Assembly: GCF_000421585.1 (NCBI RefSeq) | Contig: NZ_ATXH01000023.1 | Span: 1-40,941 of the forward strand | Origin: Thermodesulfatator atlanticus DSM 21156 | GTDB lineage: Bacteria; Desulfobacterota; Thermodesulfobacteria; Thermodesulfobacteriales; Thermodesulfatatoraceae | Direction: 5' to 3' | Length of the DNA stretch: 40,941 bases | Shown: positions 7,961 to 17,566 of the stretch, one piece after another | How positions within the stretch are numbered: the first letter of the stretch is position 1 | How the letters are laid out: each line of letters begins with the position of its first letter | Translations under genes and position numbers: made by a program | Notes under the pieces: model-generated | Databases searched by the model: none | What the model was told of the DNA's origin: nothing | The model's input: only the letters and a program-made list of their open reading frames with translations

Positions 7961-8491
7961 TTAGAAGACTAAGTTTTTAGCGCTTATTAAGTCTTTTACG
8001 GAATAGATACGGCTAACTTTGCCAATATTTTCTTCAAGAATTTTTCTTTTTACGATATTTATTACCTTTCGAGCGGCTTTAATGGCCTTTATACTAATAA
8101 TTGCTTTTCTAGTTTGTTCAACAGAAATGCTAATGATTGTAATATCTTTGGGTAAAGCGTCTATTAATTTTAGTAAATAGAAAGAATCGTATATCTTTTT
8201 ATATGGCTGAATATGAGATACCAAGGGATATCTTTTTAAAAAGTCGTCATAATCCCAGCAAAGTATTTTGCCAGGTTTTAGGTTTAAAACAGCAGGAACA
8301 ATGATAATAGCTTCTTTCTTTTTGAAGAGAAAAACGTCAAGTTTTTCGGTTTCTTCTGCTAAAAAGACCAATTTTGCCTTCTTTTCTAATCCTTCCAGGG
8401 CAAGGGCTTCGATAATGTAATAGCTAATTCCCAAATCACCCTTAAGAAGATGCCCCAAACCAATGAGGATTGTTTCTGCTTCTATAATCAT
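7961..8491 (-). CDS. Uncharacterised protein, weakly like a hydrogenase maturation protease
   Basis: The 176-residue product has no family I recognise with confidence. Its N-terminus, ILIGLGHLLKGDLGISYYII, follows the glycine pattern of HycI/HybD-type hydrogenase maturation endopeptidases. The later IIIVPAVLNLKPGKI strand sits where those proteases carry a metal-binding Asp. Here the acidic metal ligands appear to be replaced by Leu and Pro, so peptidase activity is doubtful. Residues about 120-165 are basic and Ile-rich. The composition is Lys/Ile-heavy and more AT-rich than the neighbouring pathway genes. It is divergent from fhs, sharing a 273-bp upstream region. The Shine-Dalgarno is weak. 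A real gene is likely given the long open frame between repeats. Confidence 0.6.
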   Translation of the reverse strand: MIIEAETILIGLGHLLKGDLGISYYIIEALALEGLEKKAKLVFLAEETEKLDVFLFKKKEAIIIVPAVLNLKPGKILCWDYDDFLKRYPLVSHIQPYKKIYDSFYLLKLIDALPKDITIISISVEQTRKAIISIKAIKAARKVINIVKRKILEENIGKVSRIYSVKDLISAKNLVF

Positions 8492-8654
8492 TTCGTCTTT
8501 TCATGTTATTTTTCAAAAATTAGTAACACCAAAAGGAAAAACTGTAAAGGTTGTTTATTTTCAAAACGCAAAAGTATTTATCTTTAAAGCTTTGAATTTT
8601 TCAAATAATTCTATTTTAGCTTTCAAAAATTATAAAATTTAAACTTTAATTTGC

Positions 8655-8684
8655 TTGCATTTTTTTATAAAAATAGTTTATATA
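8655..8684 (+). promoter_or_regulatory. Candidate promoter of the Wood-Ljungdahl cluster (fhs)
   Basis: In the AT-rich region upstream of fhs, TTGCAT (8655-8660) and TATATA (8679-8684) are 18 bases apart and resemble -35 and -10 boxes, about 80 bases before the ATG. The match to consensus is modest and the region is generally AT-rich. A strong AAAGGAGG ribosome site follows just before fhs. Confidence 0.35.
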
Positions 8685-8764
8685 GACAATTTATCTCGGA
8701 TTTAAATATTTTGGTCATTTAATTCCCTTTCCAGACTTTAAAAAAATTAAGAAAGGAGGTCTTC

Positions 8765-10528
8765 ATGAAGCTTGATCCAACCAAGATGAAGGATTGGGAG
8801 ATTGCCGCTGAAGCAGAAAAGAACATGAAAACCGTTTATCAGTTGGCAGAAGAACTTGGCCTTGAAAAAGAGGAACTGCTCCCTTACGGCCACTATGTGG
8901 CAAAGATTGATTATCGTAAAGTGCTTGAGCGCTTAAAAGATAAGCCTAATGGCAAATATATCGACGTAACCGCAATTACTCCCACGCCCTTGGGTGAAGG
9001 TAAATCCACCACTTCGATTGGTTTAGTAGAAGGCCTTGGTAAACGCGGTCAAAAAGTAATTGGGGCTCTTCGTCAGCCTTCTGGTGGCCCAACAATGAAC
9101 ATAAAGGGCTCTGCTGCTGGTGGCGGCCTGGCACAAATTATACCGCTAGATAAGTTTTCCTTGGGGCTTACCGGAGACATCAACGCCATTATGAACGCCC
9201 ACAATCTTGCCATGGTAGCGCTAACCGCCCGTATGCAACACGAGTTCAACTACGACGACGAGACCCTTGCTAAACGTGGGCTTAAGCGTCTTAACATTGA
9301 TCCCAAACGTGTAGAGATGGGCTGGATAATTGACTTTTGTGCTCAGGCCCTGCGCCATATCGTTATTGGCCTGGGAGGTAAAAAAGACGGCTACCCCATG
9401 GAAAGCAAGTTCTGGATTGCGGTAGCCTCAGAGGTCATGGCCATTCTGGCTGTAGCCAAAGACCTTAAAGATTTCCGTGAGCGCATTGGAAAGATAGTCG
9501 TGGCCTTTGATAAGTTTGGAAATCCCGTAACTACTGAAGATTTAGAAGTAGCCGGGGCTATGTGTGCCTGGATGGTAGATGCCATCAATCCCAATATGAT
9601 TCAAACTATCGAAGGCCAGCCCGTGCTTATTCATGCGGGTCCTTTTGCCAATATTGCTATTGGGCAGTCTTCTATTATTGCTGATTACGTGGGGCTTAAA
9701 CTCGCTGACTATAACGTCACAGAGTCTGGTTTTGCGGCTGATATCGGCTATGAAAAATTCTGGAACATCAAGTGCCGCTTGTCAGGTCTTACGCCGGATT
9801 GCGTGGTGGTAGTAGCTACTATCCGGGCACTCAAGTGCCATGGAGGGGCACCAATTCCTCTTCCAGGTAGGCCCATCCCTAAAGAATATCTCGAAGAAAA
9901 CCTTGAGTGGGTGGAAAAGGGCTGTGAAAACCTCTTGCACTGTGTGAACATTGTGAAGAAAAGCGGTGTGACCCCTGTGGTCTGTATCAACGCCTTTTAC
10001 ACAGACACCAAAGACGAAATAGCCCTGGTAAAACGTATTTGTGAAGAACATGGCATCCGTGCCGCTGTCTCTGAACACTGGCTAAAAGGTGGAGAAGGTG
10101 CCCTTGAGCTTGCCGATGCGGTGATGGACGCCTGCAACGAGCCGTCTAACTTCCGTTTCTTGTATGAACTCGACGAACCAGTGAAAGACCGTATCGAAAA
10201 AATTGCCAAAGAAGTCTATGGTGCAGATGGGGTGATTTATCTTCCTGATGCGGAGGCCAAGATAAAGCTTATTGAAGCAGACGAAGAACTGCGCCGTATG
10301 CCTATTTGTATGGTGAAAACGCATCTTTCCCTTTCCGACAACCCTGCCTTAAAAGGGGTGCCCAAAGGCTGGCAGCTTCGCGTAAGAGACGTGCTAATCT
10401 ATCGTGGCTCTGGCTTTATTGTTCCTGTTGCCGGAGACATAAGCCTCATGCCAGGTACTGGCTCTGACCCTGCCTACCGTCGCATCGATGTTGACGTAGA
10501 GACTGGCAAAGTGAAAGGCCTATTTTAA
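8765..10528 (+). CDS. fhs: Formate-tetrahydrofolate ligase
   Basis: Cytoplasmic ATP-dependent ligase joining formate to tetrahydrofolate to give 10-formyl-THF, the first folate step of the methyl branch of the Wood-Ljungdahl pathway. The 587-residue protein has the nucleotide-binding loop [12 protein letters not shown] at 72-83, then [19 protein letters not shown] and [12 protein letters not shown], all family signatures. It is about 30 residues longer than many homologues. The start is fixed by AAAGGAGG a few bases upstream. It opens the plus-strand pathway cluster. folD follows after a 186-bp gap with a possible terminator/attenuator, so the rest of the cluster may be expressed partly independently. 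Confidence 0.97.
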   Translation: MKLDPTKMKDWEIAAEAEKNMKTVYQLAEELGLEKEELLPYGHYVAKIDYRKVLERLKDKPNGKYIDVTAITPTPLGEGKSTTSIGLVEGLGKRGQKVIGALRQPSGGPTMNIKGSAAGGGLAQIIPLDKFSLGLTGDINAIMNAHNLAMVALTARMQHEFNYDDETLAKRGLKRLNIDPKRVEMGWIIDFCAQALRHIVIGLGGKKDGYPMESKFWIAVASEVMAILAVAKDLKDFRERIGKIVVAFDKFGNPVTTEDLEVAGAMCAWMVDAINPNMIQTIEGQPVLIHAGPFANIAIGQSSIIADYVGLKLADYNVTESGFAADIGYEKFWNIKCRLSGLTPDCVVVVATIRALKCHGGAPIPLPGRPIPKEYLEENLEWVEKGCENLLHCVNIVKKSGVTPVVCINAFYTDTKDEIALVKRICEEHGIRAAVSEHWLKGGEGALELADAVMDACNEPSNFRFLYELDEPVKDRIEKIAKEVYGADGVIYLPDAEAKIKLIEADEELRRMPICMVKTHLSLSDNPALKGVPKGWQLRVRDVLIYRGSGFIVPVAGDISLMPGTGSDPAYRRIDVDVETGKVKGLF

Positions 10529-10541
10529 GCCGAATGACTGG

Positions 10542-10603
10542 GGAGAAATTCCTCGTCAAGTGGGGAATTTCTCCTCAGTAGAATTTCCCCTTGGGAATCT
10601 TTT
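10542..10603 (+). terminator. Possible terminator or attenuator between fhs and folD
   Basis: An 11-bp inverted repeat GGAGAAATTCC / GGAATTTCTCC (10542-10552 / 10564-10574) is followed by a short hairpin TTCCC-CTT-GGGAA (10585-10597) running into TCTTTTTTG. GGGGAA at 10562-10567 could instead pair with TTCCCC at 10585-10590, so the two hairpins may be alternative folds. The second stem is only 5 bp, so termination strength is uncertain. Confidence 0.4.
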
Positions 10604-10714
10604 TTGTTTGGTTTAGTGCAAAAATTTTTTAGAAAATGATTAATAAAATCGCACTTTTTCTTGGCACATCCTTTGCTTTCTAGGTCGGCCAAATTTGTGG
10701 GGGAGGTATGCTAA

Positions 10715-11617
10715 ATGGCGGCTAAGATAATAAGCGGTAAAGAAATTTCACAGGAAATAAGAGAAGAGCTCAAAAAAGAAGTCAAAGAGCTTAAAGAAAA
10801 ACACGGCGTTACTCCGGGGCTGGTGACCATCCTTGTAGGGGAAAACCCGGCCTCGGTTTCTTACGTGACTGCTAAGCAGCGTACTGCTCATGATCTCGGG
10901 TTTCATTCTGTGCAGGAAAATTTGCCAGAAGATGTCTCTGAGGATGAACTACTCAAGATGATAGAAAAGTATAATAACGACCCTGCTATCCACGGCATTT
11001 TGGTGCAGCTTCCTTTGCCAAAGCACATTTCCGAGCAAAAAGTCCTTTACGCCATTGACCCGCGCAAAGACGTAGATGGTTTTCACCCCGTAAACGTTGG
11101 CAAGATGGTCATTGGAGAGCCCTGTTTTATTCCCTGCACCCCAGCAGGCATCCTTGAAATGCTTGCACGCACAGATGTAGAGGTAACCGGGGCTGAGGTC
11201 GTAGTGGTTGGTCGCAGCAACATTGTAGGGAAACCTGTGGCCATTCTTCTTATGCAGAAAAGAAAGCCTGTGGGCAACGCCACGGTAACCGTGTGTCACA
11301 CCGCCACTAAGGACATGGTTTTTCATACTAAGCGAGCAGATATCCTTATAGTCGCAGCAGGGCGCCCCAAAGTAATCACAGGCGATATGGTAAAAGAGGG
11401 GGTGGTGGTAATTGACGTAGGCGTAAACCGCATTGGCACTACCCCTGAGGGTAAGGCCATTTTGTGTGGGGACGTTGATTTTGATTCAGTCAAAGAAAAA
11501 GCCGCGGCCATTACCCCGGTTCCAGGAGGCGTTGGTCCCATGACTATCACCATGCTCATGAAGAACACCGTAGAAGCCGCCAAGATGTGGGCGGGGCTCC
11601 CTAGTTCAGTTGGTTAG
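10715..11617 (+). CDS. folD: Methylene-THF dehydrogenase / methenyl-THF cyclohydrolase
   Basis: Bifunctional FolD converts 10-formyl-THF to methenyl-THF and reduces it to methylene-THF with NAD(P)H, linking Fhs to MetF. The 300-residue protein has normal length. Catalytic Tyr50 and Lys54 are in SYVTAKQRTA. GILVQLPLPKH, KDVDGFHP, the Rossmann loop VVVGRSNIVGKP and the C-terminal PVPGGVGPMT follow in family order. The ATG at 10715 has GGGGGAGG about 10 bases upstream. It lies 58 bp before the CO dehydrogenase gene in the same orientation and is part of the autotrophic cluster. Confidence 0.97.
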   Translation: MAAKIISGKEISQEIREELKKEVKELKEKHGVTPGLVTILVGENPASVSYVTAKQRTAHDLGFHSVQENLPEDVSEDELLKMIEKYNNDPAIHGILVQLPLPKHISEQKVLYAIDPRKDVDGFHPVNVGKMVIGEPCFIPCTPAGILEMLARTDVEVTGAEVVVVGRSNIVGKPVAILLMQKRKPVGNATVTVCHTATKDMVFHTKRADILIVAAGRPKVITGDMVKEGVVVIDVGVNRIGTTPEGKAILCGDVDFDSVKEKAAAITPVPGGVGPMTITMLMKNTVEAAKMWAGLPSSVG

Positions 11618-11675
11618 ATTTGATAGTTTTTAAAAATATGTTTAAATTAAATGAAATTCTAAACAGGAGGAACCC

Positions 11676-13697
11676 ATGGAGCCTCGTCTAAAGAAAAAAG
11701 AATCCTGTCTTTCGTGTGTAGTTAATCAAGACGTTTACGAAAAAATTCAGGGCAAAGTGCTTACGGCTCCAGATCGGGTCGGTAAAAGGGGAACAAAGCC
11801 CTGTCTTTTTGGAAAGGGCGGCACCTGTTGTCACGTCTGTAACATGGGGCCGTGTCAGATTATCGAAGGCGTAGAAGAAATGCGAGGTGTTTGCGGCGCA
11901 ACTGCGGCTACAGTGGCGGCGCGGAACTTTTGTCGCATGGTAGCTGCTGGGTCTTCAGCGCACTCGGATCACGGCCGCGGGATTGCTGAGGTTTTTTACG
12001 CCACGGTTCACGGAGAGGCCGAAGACTTTGAGATAAAAGATGAGAAAAAACTCCGCATGGTGGCCTATTATTTCGGCCTAGACCACAAAAAGCCCGTAAA
12101 AGAGCTTGCCAAAGAAGTAGCGGTTAAAGCCCTGGAAGAATTTGGCAAACAACATGGCGAGCTTGCTTTTATCAAGCGTGCACCAGAAAAGCGTCAGGAA
12201 ATATGGCGCAAGCTCGGGGTAGTACCGCGCGGGGTTGACCGGGAAGTCGTTGAGATGCTTCACCGCACCACTGTTGGTGTTGACCAGGACTATCGTAGCC
12301 TTCTTAAGGCCTCAGTGCGTTGTGCCCTGGCTGACGGCTGGGGAGGCTCCATGATTGCTACTGAGCTTCAGGACATTCTCCTTGGGACACCTCAACCAAT
12401 TAGGGCTACGGTTAATCTTGGCGTGCTTAAAGAAGATATGGTGAATGTAACGGTCCATGGGCATGAGCCAGAAGTGGCAGAAGCCCTTGCTATTGCCGCC
12501 CAGGATCCCGAGATCCTTGAAGAGGCCAAAAAAGTAGGGGCCAAGGGTATTAACCTTGCGGGCATTTGCTGCACCGGAAACGAAGTGCTTATGCGCCGCG
12601 GGATTCCTATTGCGGGAAGCTTTGTGCAACAGGAACTTGCCCTGGCCACTGGGGCGGTTGAGGCCATGATTGTTGACGTGCAATGTATCATGCAAAACGT
12701 GGCCACGGTGGCCCAGGCTTATCACACCGCGGTGATAACCGTTAGTGACAAGGCTGAGATCGAAGGGGCCATGCACATGCCCTTTGACCACCATCACCCT
12801 GTGGAAAGTGCTAAGAAGATCCTGCGCGAGGCCATCTCTCGTTTCCCCAAAAGAGACAAAAGTGCCGTCTATATCCCGAAAGACAAAATGGACGTGGTGG
12901 CTGGCTTTAGCCACGAGACCATCCTTTACATCCTTGGTGGGCGCTTCCGGGCGTCTTATAAGCCCCTTAACGAAAATATTATTAACGGTCGTGTTCTTGG
13001 GGTTGCGGCCATCGTGGGTTGTGACAATTTCAGGGTTTTTGAACGTACGCATGCAGAGCTTGCTAAAGAACTTATCGCCAACAATATCCTGGTGGTGGTC
13101 ACAGGGTGTGCGGCCACTGCTATTGCCCGTGAGGGGCTTCTTTCTCCTGAGGCCGCAAGTCTTGCAGGAGATTCTTTGCGGGAGGTGCTTGAGGCAGTTG
13201 GTTGCCCACCGGTACTCCACATGGGGTCCTGTGTTGATAACAGCCGTATTTTGATTGCACTTACTGAGATGGTTAATGCTGGTGGTTTAGGCGAAGATTT
13301 TGATGATCTTCCAGCCATTGGATGTGCGCCGCAATGGATGAGTGAAAAGGCGGTAGCTATTGGGAATTACTTTGTAGGAAGCGGTGCCTGCGTGGTCTTT
13401 GGGCCGAACTTCCCCACGGAAAAGAGCCAGGTGGCTACCGATTATCTTTTCCATGAATTCTACAACATATTTGGTGCGCCCTGGGTGGTAGCTCGTGATG
13501 CCAAGGATTTTGCCGCGGTAATGATCGACAAAATCAAAGAAAAGCGCAAAAGGCTTGGGATCGACAAACCTAAGCCGCGCATTCTCTTTGATATGGCTAT
13601 GCGTCGGGCCCTTGAGGCACCAAAAGTATCACCGTTCCACGGCCTTGGTTGCTTTGGTCCCACCCACCTGCGGGTGGAAGAAGAAGCCGAAGCTTAA
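11676..13697 (+). CDS. acsA: Anaerobic Ni-Fe carbon monoxide dehydrogenase catalytic subunit
   Basis: CODH subunit (CooS/AcsA) that reduces CO2 to CO at the Ni-Fe-S C-cluster and passes CO to AcsB. The 673-residue length equals that of ACS-linked enzymes. N-terminal cysteines C43 and C51 fit the intersubunit D-cluster, and C52, C55, C60 and C73 fit the B-cluster, with acsA-type spacing. Downstream Cys motifs expected at the C-cluster include GICCTGNE, VDVQCIMQN, IVGCDNFR, VTGCAATAIAREG and GSCVDNSRI. AGGAGG before the ATG fixes the start. Location in the acs cluster favours the CODH/ACS role over a stand-alone CODH. No cooC nickel-insertion ATPase gene is next to it, unlike many clusters. Confidence 0.96.
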   Translation: MEPRLKKKESCLSCVVNQDVYEKIQGKVLTAPDRVGKRGTKPCLFGKGGTCCHVCNMGPCQIIEGVEEMRGVCGATAATVAARNFCRMVAAGSSAHSDHGRGIAEVFYATVHGEAEDFEIKDEKKLRMVAYYFGLDHKKPVKELAKEVAVKALEEFGKQHGELAFIKRAPEKRQEIWRKLGVVPRGVDREVVEMLHRTTVGVDQDYRSLLKASVRCALADGWGGSMIATELQDILLGTPQPIRATVNLGVLKEDMVNVTVHGHEPEVAEALAIAAQDPEILEEAKKVGAKGINLAGICCTGNEVLMRRGIPIAGSFVQQELALATGAVEAMIVDVQCIMQNVATVAQAYHTAVITVSDKAEIEGAMHMPFDHHHPVESAKKILREAISRFPKRDKSAVYIPKDKMDVVAGFSHETILYILGGRFRASYKPLNENIINGRVLGVAAIVGCDNFRVFERTHAELAKELIANNILVVVTGCAATAIAREGLLSPEAASLAGDSLREVLEAVGCPPVLHMGSCVDNSRILIALTEMVNAGGLGEDFDDLPAIGCAPQWMSEKAVAIGNYFVGSGACVVFGPNFPTEKSQVATDYLFHEFYNIFGAPWVVARDAKDFAAVMIDKIKEKRKRLGIDKPKPRILFDMAMRRALEAPKVSPFHGLGCFGPTHLRVEEEAEA

Positions 13698-13714
13698 TCT
13701 TTTGGTAGGGGTGT

Positions 13715-16700
13715 TTGATGGCTAAAGAAATAAAAGGAAAAGTGATGGTATTGGGAGGCGGCATTGCAGGGGTTCAGGCCGCCCTGGATTTGGCTGAGCT
13801 CGGCTTTTACGTCTATCTGGTAGAGAAGAAGGCCTCCATTGGCGGGGTGATGGCCCAGCTTGATAAGACTTTTCCTACTAACGATTGCAGCATCTGAATA
13901 CTTGCGCCCAAGTTGGTGGAGGCCGGGCGGTCTCCCAATATCGAAATAATCACGCTGGCAGAGCTAAAAGAAGTCTCCGGCACCGCTGGGGACTTTAAGG
14001 CCAAGGTGTTGATTAAGCCGAGGTACGTTGATCCCAAGAAATGTACTGCCTGTGGGCAGTGTATGGTTTATTGTCCGCGCGAGGTGCTTGACGAGTACAA
14101 CGAAGGTCTTGTCTTTACCAAGGCGGCGCGGATTGACTATCCCCAGGCTGTGCCTACGGCCTATTATCTTGACGCCAAGGCCTGTTTAAGGGTCCAGCAC
14201 GAAAGTTGCCAGCTCTGTGCCAATGTTTGTGGTCCCAATGCCATAGACTTTGATCAAAAGGCTGAAGTGCGTGAGCTTGAAGTGGGAGCCATTGTTTTGA
14301 CCCTTGGCTTTGGCCGCATTCCTGAAGAAGTGCTTAAAAAATACGGCTACGGCAAGTTTCCTGACGTGCTTACCAGTTTGGAAATTGAACGCATGACCTG
14401 TGCTTCTGGCCCAACAGAAGGCGAAATCGTGCGGCCTTCTGATTTTGCACATCCGCACCGCATTGCCTTTTTGCAATGTATCGGCTCAAGGGATGTAACC
14501 TGTGGCAACGGTTATTGTTCGTCGGTTTGTTGTATGTACGCCATGAAAGAGGCCTCGGTGGTGAAAGAACACCTTCCTGAGGCCGAGATAGACCTCTTTT
14601 TTATGGATATCCGCACCCAGGGTAAAGGCTTTGATGAAGCTTTCAAACGTGCGGTTGAAAAATATAATTTCGGAACCATCTATGCCCGGGTGCCGAGGGT
14701 CGATCAGGTTGGACGAAAGCTTGCCCTTACTTACGTGACCGAAGACGGAAAAAGCCACCGCAAACTCTACGATATGGTGGTTCTTTCGGTGGGGCTTGAT
14801 GCGCCTAAGGATGCCGAAGCCCTTGCTAAAATTTTAGGCATAGAGCTTAACCCTTATGGCTTTGCCAGGACGAAGACCGCGGCTCCCCTTGAGACCAATG
14901 TGCCCGGCATCTTTGTGGCCGGAGCTTTTCAGGGGCCTAAAGACATTCCCGAAAGCGTTGTCCAGGCCCAGGGAGTAGCGGCAAGGTGTTCTGAGCTTTT
15001 GGCAGAGGCCCGTGGCAAAGACGCTGTCTTAAAGGAGTTTCCTCCTGAAGACGAAGAGCTCGAGCGTCTTGAGCCACGCATTGGCGTGTTTATTTGCCAT
15101 TGTGGCGTAAACATTGCAAGTGTAGTGGATGTTCACGAGGTAACACGTTACGCTGCTAAGCTCCCAGGGGTGGTGCTTGCAGAAGATGTGCTTTATTCCT
15201 GCTCTCAAGATGCCTTAAACGAGCTCGTTAAAAAGATTAAAGAACACCGCCTTAACCGCATTGTCATCGCGGCCTGTAGCCCAAGGACACATGAGCCCCT
15301 TTTTCAGGAAACCTTAAAAGAAGCAGGCCTTAATCCGGCCCTCATCGAGATGGCCAACATAAGAGACCAGTGTTCCTGGGTTCACGCCTTTGACCCTTAC
15401 GCTGCCACCGCCAAGGCCAAGGATCAGGTGCGCATGGCCGTGGCCAAGGCTGCCAGGCTAACTCCCCTTGAGGTGCAAAAGGTCGAAGTTACTCCTTCTG
15501 CCCTGGTTATCGGGGGTGGAGCAGCCGGGCTGTCAGCGGCCCTTTCCATTGCAGAACAGGGTTTTGACGTCTTTTTGGTGGAAAAAGAAAAAGAACTAGG
15601 CGGCAACCTTCGCCGGGTAACAGGGCTTCTTTCAGGAGAAGAACCACAAAAAATTTTAGAGGACCTGATAAAACGCGTAGAGGCCCATGAACGGATAAAA
15701 GTTTATAAGGAAACCACGGTAGAAAACGTCTCAGGTTACGTGGGGAATTTCACTTCAACCCTCAGGGGCCCTTCTGGGTCTGAGGTCATCAACCACGGGG
15801 TGGTGATTATCGCTACCGGTGGACGCGAGCACCGCCCTGAGCTCTTTGGCCTTGGCAGAGAAGAAAAAGTCCTTACCCAGCTTGAGCTTGAGACGGAGTT
15901 AGCAGGGAAGGCCGAAAAGATCTCCCGCGCAAGAAGTATCGTGATGATTCAGTGTGTGGGCTCACGAGGCGAAGACCTTGCTTATTGCAGCAAGCTTTGC
16001 TGCCAGCAGGCAGTTAAAAACGCCCTGCGCCTTAAGCGACGCTATCCCAAAAAAGACGTTTACATCCTCTTTCGTGATATGCGGACTTATGGCTTTGCTG
16101 AAGACGCCTATCGTGAGGCAAGAAATGCCGGCGTTATCTTTATTCGCTATCAACCTTCTCAAAGGCCTGAAATAGCCAAGAAAGGCAAGCAGAGGTTTGT
16201 CAAGGTCTATGACGCGCTGTTAGGCGAAGAGCTTTTGATCCCAGCAGACGTATTGGTTCTTTCGGTAGGTATTGCTCCAGGGGAAAACGAAGATCTTGCC
16301 AAGATTATCAAGGCCCCGCTTACAGGGGATGGGTTTTTCCTGGAAGCCCACGTAAAGCTTATGCCTGTTGAGCTTGCGGTTGATGGAGTCTATGTGTGCG
16401 GTCTGGCGCATAGTCCCAAGCCCCTTGATGAATCTCTTGCCCAGGCACGGGCAGCCGCAGCCAAAGCTGCTATTCCCCTTGCCAAGGGCTTTGTTGAGGT
16501 GGCGCCCATTGTTTCTCGCGTTGACCAGCAAAAATGCATTGGTTGTGGGATTTGCGCTGCGCTTTGCCCATACGGTGCTATCCAGATGGTTAAGGTGGGT
16601 AAACGTAAAAAGGCAGAGACTATCACCGCATCTTGCAAAGGTTGTGGTATTTGTGCTTCGCACTGCCCAGTTTTTGCCATAAGTATGGGCGGTTTTACCG

Positions 16701-16786
16701 ATGAGGCCATTTTGGCCCAAATAGAGGCCTTTGGAAGTTTTGTTGAGAAAGAAGAGAAAACAGAAACTGACGAAGAGGCAGCGTAA
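13715..16786 (+). CDS. hdrA: HdrA-like FAD/iron-sulfur subunit, selenoprotein (Sec61)
   Basis: The frame reads through an in-frame TGA at 13895-13897 to give 1023 residues. The TGA replaces the last Cys of the HdrA motif CSIC: the context is [20 protein letters not shown]. HdrA selenoproteins with this substitution are known, so the gene is intact. There are two HdrA modules. Residues 1 to about 455 hold [10 protein letters not shown], Sec61 and an inserted ferredoxin (CTACGQC at 110-116). About 456-1023 hold ICHCG (460-464), a second FAD loop [11 protein letters not shown] near 600 and two C-terminal [4Fe-4S] motifs (from C941 and C974). The long tandem form resembles HdrA of the Moorella MetFV-Hdr-Mvh complex (family knowledge). 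Likely job: electron transfer, perhaps flavin-based bifurcation, to methylene-THF reductase. A candidate SECIS stem follows the TGA. Confidence 0.92.
13895..13929 (+). promoter_or_regulatory. Sec TGA codon and candidate SECIS hairpin in hdrA
   Basis: TGA at 13895-13897 is followed by a CGCCC/GGGCG stem (13905-13909 / 13925-13929) enclosing a 15-base G/U-rich loop with GUUGGUGG. Distance from the UGA fits bacterial SECIS elements, which lie within about 40 bases inside the coding region. The stem is short, so the fold is less convincing than those in mvhD and fdh. The protein context is the stronger evidence. Confidence 0.6.
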
Positions 16787-16804
16787 AACTTAGAGGAGTA
16801 GGCT

Positions 16805-17563
16805 ATGGGGTTTGAGCCGAAGATACTTTCTTTTTTGTGTAACTGGTGCTGTTACGCTGCGGCAGATTCTGCCGGGGTGGCACGTTACCAGTATCCGCCC
16901 AATAACCGGGTGATAAGGGTGATGTGTACCGGGCGTATTGACCCGGTCTTCATTATAGAGGGTTTCCATGTAGGAGCAGATGGCATCCTGGTAGGCGGGT
17001 GACACCTTGGTGAGTGTCATTACCAGTCTGGTAATTACGAAGCCATCATAATAGACGAAGCAACCAGGAGGATTCTTGAGGCGGTGGGCATTGATCTTAA
17101 CCGCCTGGCCCTTAAGTGGGCTTCTGCGGCAGAAGCTCCTCTTTTTGTGCAAATCGTTACTGATTTCACAGAAAACATCAAAAAACTGGGCCCTCTTGGG
17201 GAAAAAGAAGGTATATCCCCTGAAGACTTAAAGTTTCGCCTAAAAGCTGCGCGTAAAGTAGCAGAAAACATGCGTTTTCGTACGGCCATTGGAAACATTG
17301 CCCGGGAGCTTAAAAAAATGGGTGATTATGCCTATGAAACCATTGCCCAAAAAATAGACGAAAAGATTACTCCTCTGGTGAAAAAACTTCTACTGGAAGA
17401 AGAAGTCAAAGAACTACTCAAGAGGGGTCCGGCATCAATTGATACTTTACTTCAAAAAACTGGTGCAAGTAGCGATGATATCGTTCCTATTCTTGAATCC
17501 TTAGCTAAAAAGGGTAAGCTTGAGAAACAAGGCGACCTCTGGCAACCAAAGGCCAAGGAGTAA
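16805..17563 (+). CDS. mvhD: MvhD/VhuD-type iron-sulfur subunit, selenoprotein (Sec66), with C-terminal extension
   Basis: The 252-residue protein is read through TGA at 17000-17002. Residues 1 to about 140 are the [2Fe-2S] MvhD domain that in methanogens links hydrogenase or formate dehydrogenase electrons to HdrA. Landmarks are [28 protein letters not shown] and [19 protein letters not shown], where Sec sits at the position normally held by Cys in GGCHPGDCHY. Methanogen VhuD also carries Sec. Residues about 150-252 are an extension rich in charged helices, ending in a winged-helix-like segment (about 197-248) of unknown role. It sits 18 bp after hdrA and 3 bp before the hdrC-like gene. Sequence on both sides of the TGA is family-like, so this is not two genes. 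Confidence 0.92.
17000..17035 (+). promoter_or_regulatory. Sec TGA codon and SECIS hairpin in mvhD
   Basis: Sixteen bases after the TGA an ATTACC/GGTAAT stem (17019-17024 / 17030-17035) encloses AGTCT, close to the GGUCU apical loop of E. coli fdhF SECIS. An extra A-U pair would leave a GUC loop. This is the clearest of the three SECIS candidates. Confidence 0.7.
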
Positions 17564-17566
17564 AGG

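Noticed and set aside
12312-13220. 302-residue minus-strand ORF inside acsA
   Set aside because: Composition is that of an antisense shadow (His/Lys-rich, no motifs) and the plus frame encodes CODH with all cluster ligands.
13715-13897. hdrA as a broken gene: a 60-residue ORF followed by a truncated HdrA
   Set aside because: The TGA sits at a conserved Cys of CSIC, both flanks are HdrA-like in the same frame, and selenoprotein HdrA is known.
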